Assembly: GCF_027244095.1 (NCBI RefSeq)
Contig: NC_069669.1
Coordinates: 23,711,501 to 23,775,500, forward strand
Direction: 5' to 3'
Source: Hemicordylus capensis
Lineage: Eukaryota > Chordata > Lepidosauria > Squamata > Cordylidae
Length of the DNA: 64,000 bases
Below the pieces are notes generated by a model. That model worked only from the letters and a program-made list of their open reading frames with translations, did no database searches and was not told where the DNA came from. Positions 62,901 through 64,000 of the stretch are shown here, piece after piece. The position numbers and the translations under genes were made by a program. Positions within the stretch are counted from its first letter, which is position 1; the number at the start of each line of letters is the position of its first letter.

Positions 62901-64000
62901 TTAAGGTGTTTTTGCGCGTTTCTGAGGTAAAAATGCGCGTTTCTGAGGTAAAAGTGCGCGTTTTAAGGTGTTTTTGCGCGTTTCTGAGGTTAAAATGCGC
63001 GTTTCTGAGGTAAAAATGCACGTTTTAAGGTGTTTTTGCGCGTTTCTGAGGTAAAAATGCGCGTTTCTGAGGTAAAAATGCGCGTTTCTGAGGTAAAAAT
63101 ACGCGTTTTAAGGTGTTTTTGCGCGTTTCTAAGGTAAAAATGCGCGTTTCTGTGGTAAAAATGCACGTTTTAAGGTGTTTTTGCGCGTTTCTGAGGTAAA
63201 ATTGCGCGTTTCTGAGGTAAAAATGCGCGTTTTAAGGTGTTTTTGCGCGTTTCTGAGGTAAAAATGCGCGTTTCTGAGGTAAAAGTGCGCGTTTTAAGGT
63301 GTTTTTGCGCGTTTCTGAGGTTAAAATGCACGTTTCTGAGGTAAAAATGCGCGTTTTAAGGTGTTTTTGCGCGTTTCTGAGGTAAAAATGCGCGTTTCTG
63401 AGGTAAAAGTGCGCGTTTTAAGGTGGTTTTGCGCGTTTCTGAGGTAAAAATGCGCGTTTTAAGGTGTTTTTGCGCGTTTCTGAGGTAAAAATGCGCGTTT
63501 CTGAGGTAAAAATGCGCGTTTTAAGGTGTTTTTGCGCGTTTCTGAGGTAAAAATGCGCGTTTCTGAGGTAAAAGTGCGCGTTTTAAGGTGTTTTTGCGCG
63601 TTTCTGAGGTAAAAATGCGCGTTTTAAGGTGTTTTTGCGCGTTTCTGAGGTAAAAATGCGCGTTTTAAGGTGTTTTTGTACGTTTCTGAGGTAAAAATGC
63701 GCATTTCTGAGGTAAAAAATGCGCGTTTTAAGGTGTTTTTGCGCATTTCTGAGGTAAAAATGCGCGTTTTAAGGTGTTTTTGCGCGTTTCTGAGGTAAAA
63801 ATGCGCGTTTCTGAGGTAAAAGTGCGCGTTTTAAGGTGTTTTTGCGCTTTTCTGAGGTAAAAATGCGCGTTTTAAGGTGTTTTTGCGCGTTTCTGAGGTA
63901 AAAATGCGCGTTTTAAGGTGTTTTTGCACGTTTCTGAGGTAAAAATGCTCGTTTCTGAGGAAAAAATGCGCGTTTTAAGGTGTTTTTGCGCGTTTCTGAT
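41901..64000 (+). repeat. Subtelomeric satellite, at least 22.1 kb, two half-monomers
   Basis: Built from half A (21 bp: GCGCGTTTCTGAGG + TAAAAAT) and half B (20 bp: GCGCGTTTTAAGGTGTTTTT). Common combinations are AB (41 bp) and AAB (62 bp), with some AAAB and ABB. Frequent variants are TAAAAGT for TAAAAAT and GCGCAT, GCACG, GCGTG or GTGCG for GCGCG, mostly CpG-to-TpG/CpA changes. It runs off the window end. All open frames inside (for example 46090-46329 and 49670-49909, minus) are repeats of FTSETRKNTLKRAFLPQKR-like sequence and are not genes. Confidence 0.98.
46090..64000 (+). repeat. Higher-order repeat blocks within the satellite
   Basis: Rare variants recur at fixed offsets. 'ctgcggtg' lies at 46296, 49876 and 55811 (+3580, +5935); 'ttccgagg' at 46456, 50036 and 55971 (same offsets); 'taaaaattgc' at 46241, 49821 and 55756; 'ttcacg' at 51989 and 57924 (+5935); 'ctcaggt' at 54571 and 60072 (+5501); the shortened 'gcgcgtttgagg' at 55207 and 60708 (+5501). 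This gives near-identical blocks at about 46.1-49.7 (partial), 49.7-55.6, 55.6-61.2 (434 bp shorter) and 61.2 kb to the end (partial). Confidence 0.92.

Noticed and set aside
41703-63021. Minus-strand frames with FTSETRKNTLKRAFLPQKR-type repeats (for example 46090-46329, 51811-51993, 62824-63021)
   Set aside because: They are translations of the satellite. They begin and end with random monomer variants and have no gene signals; identical ones only reflect the higher-order duplications.
40917-64000. CRISPR-like array (direct repeats with spacers)
   Set aside because: Repeats are head-to-tail without unique spacers, in a vertebrate-type sequence with no cas genes.

Overview
The window looks like squamate reptile (probably lizard) nuclear DNA running from a gene-bearing subtelomeric region on the left into a large chromosome-end satellite on the right. 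Evidence for a squamate: several Sauria-type tRNA-derived SINEs with their usual 3' tail and A/T-rich end repeat, CR1/L2-like and L1-like LINE fragments, a hAT-type fold-back MITE with 8-bp target duplications, a Tigger-like MITE, and vertebrate intron-exon genes with CpG-island promoters. I saw no retrovirus, LTR element, Polinton or toxin gene.

Genes (1-30 kb). GNPTG, the gamma subunit of the Golgi GlcNAc-1-phosphotransferase, lies at about 1.48-8.22 kb on the + strand. Nine exons join in frame to 277 residues, with a poly(A) signal at 8703. The exon(s) for the signal peptide and extreme N terminus are not visible. At 11.27-13.41 kb there are three intact, in-phase exons of UBAC1, but the upstream exons and the last coding exon are absent, so this looks like a partial copy. 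An unrecognised first exon with a strong CpG-island/CRE promoter sits at 28.4-28.73 kb. CpG islands also lie at 9.66-10.25, 16.4-18.0 and 27.24-27.62 kb.

Repeat-rich middle (18-39 kb). There is a three-copy 70-bp tandem repeat at 18.0 kb. From 19.05 to 23.6 kb runs a degenerate tandem array of exon-like modules of roughly 0.8 kb. It is interrupted by a SINE and by an unclassified CpG-rich element of about 1.09 kb with a 336-bp near-perfect hairpin. Then come LINE/SINE/MITE fragments, an L1-like endonuclease-region fragment at 31.35-32.66 kb, and about 6 kb in which I recognise no gene.

Chromosome-end block (39.6-64 kb). In order: a 108-bp hairpin; 34 identical copies of a 20-bp minisatellite; divergent + strand satellite; 22 identical copies of a 24-bp repeat; 12 copies of an 8-bp repeat that is one third of the 24-mer in inverted orientation; inverted satellite; four TTAGGG telomere repeats; then at least 22.1 kb of a satellite made of two related half-monomers of 21 and 20 bp, running off the window end. 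Multi-kb blocks of this satellite are repeated at exact offsets (3580, 5935 and 5501 bp), showing a recent higher-order structure. All long open frames in this block are by-products of the repeats.

The most unusual structure is the palindromic 24-mer/8-mer core flanked by oppositely oriented satellite and capped by an interstitial telomere tract. It looks like the record of a rearranged chromosome end.
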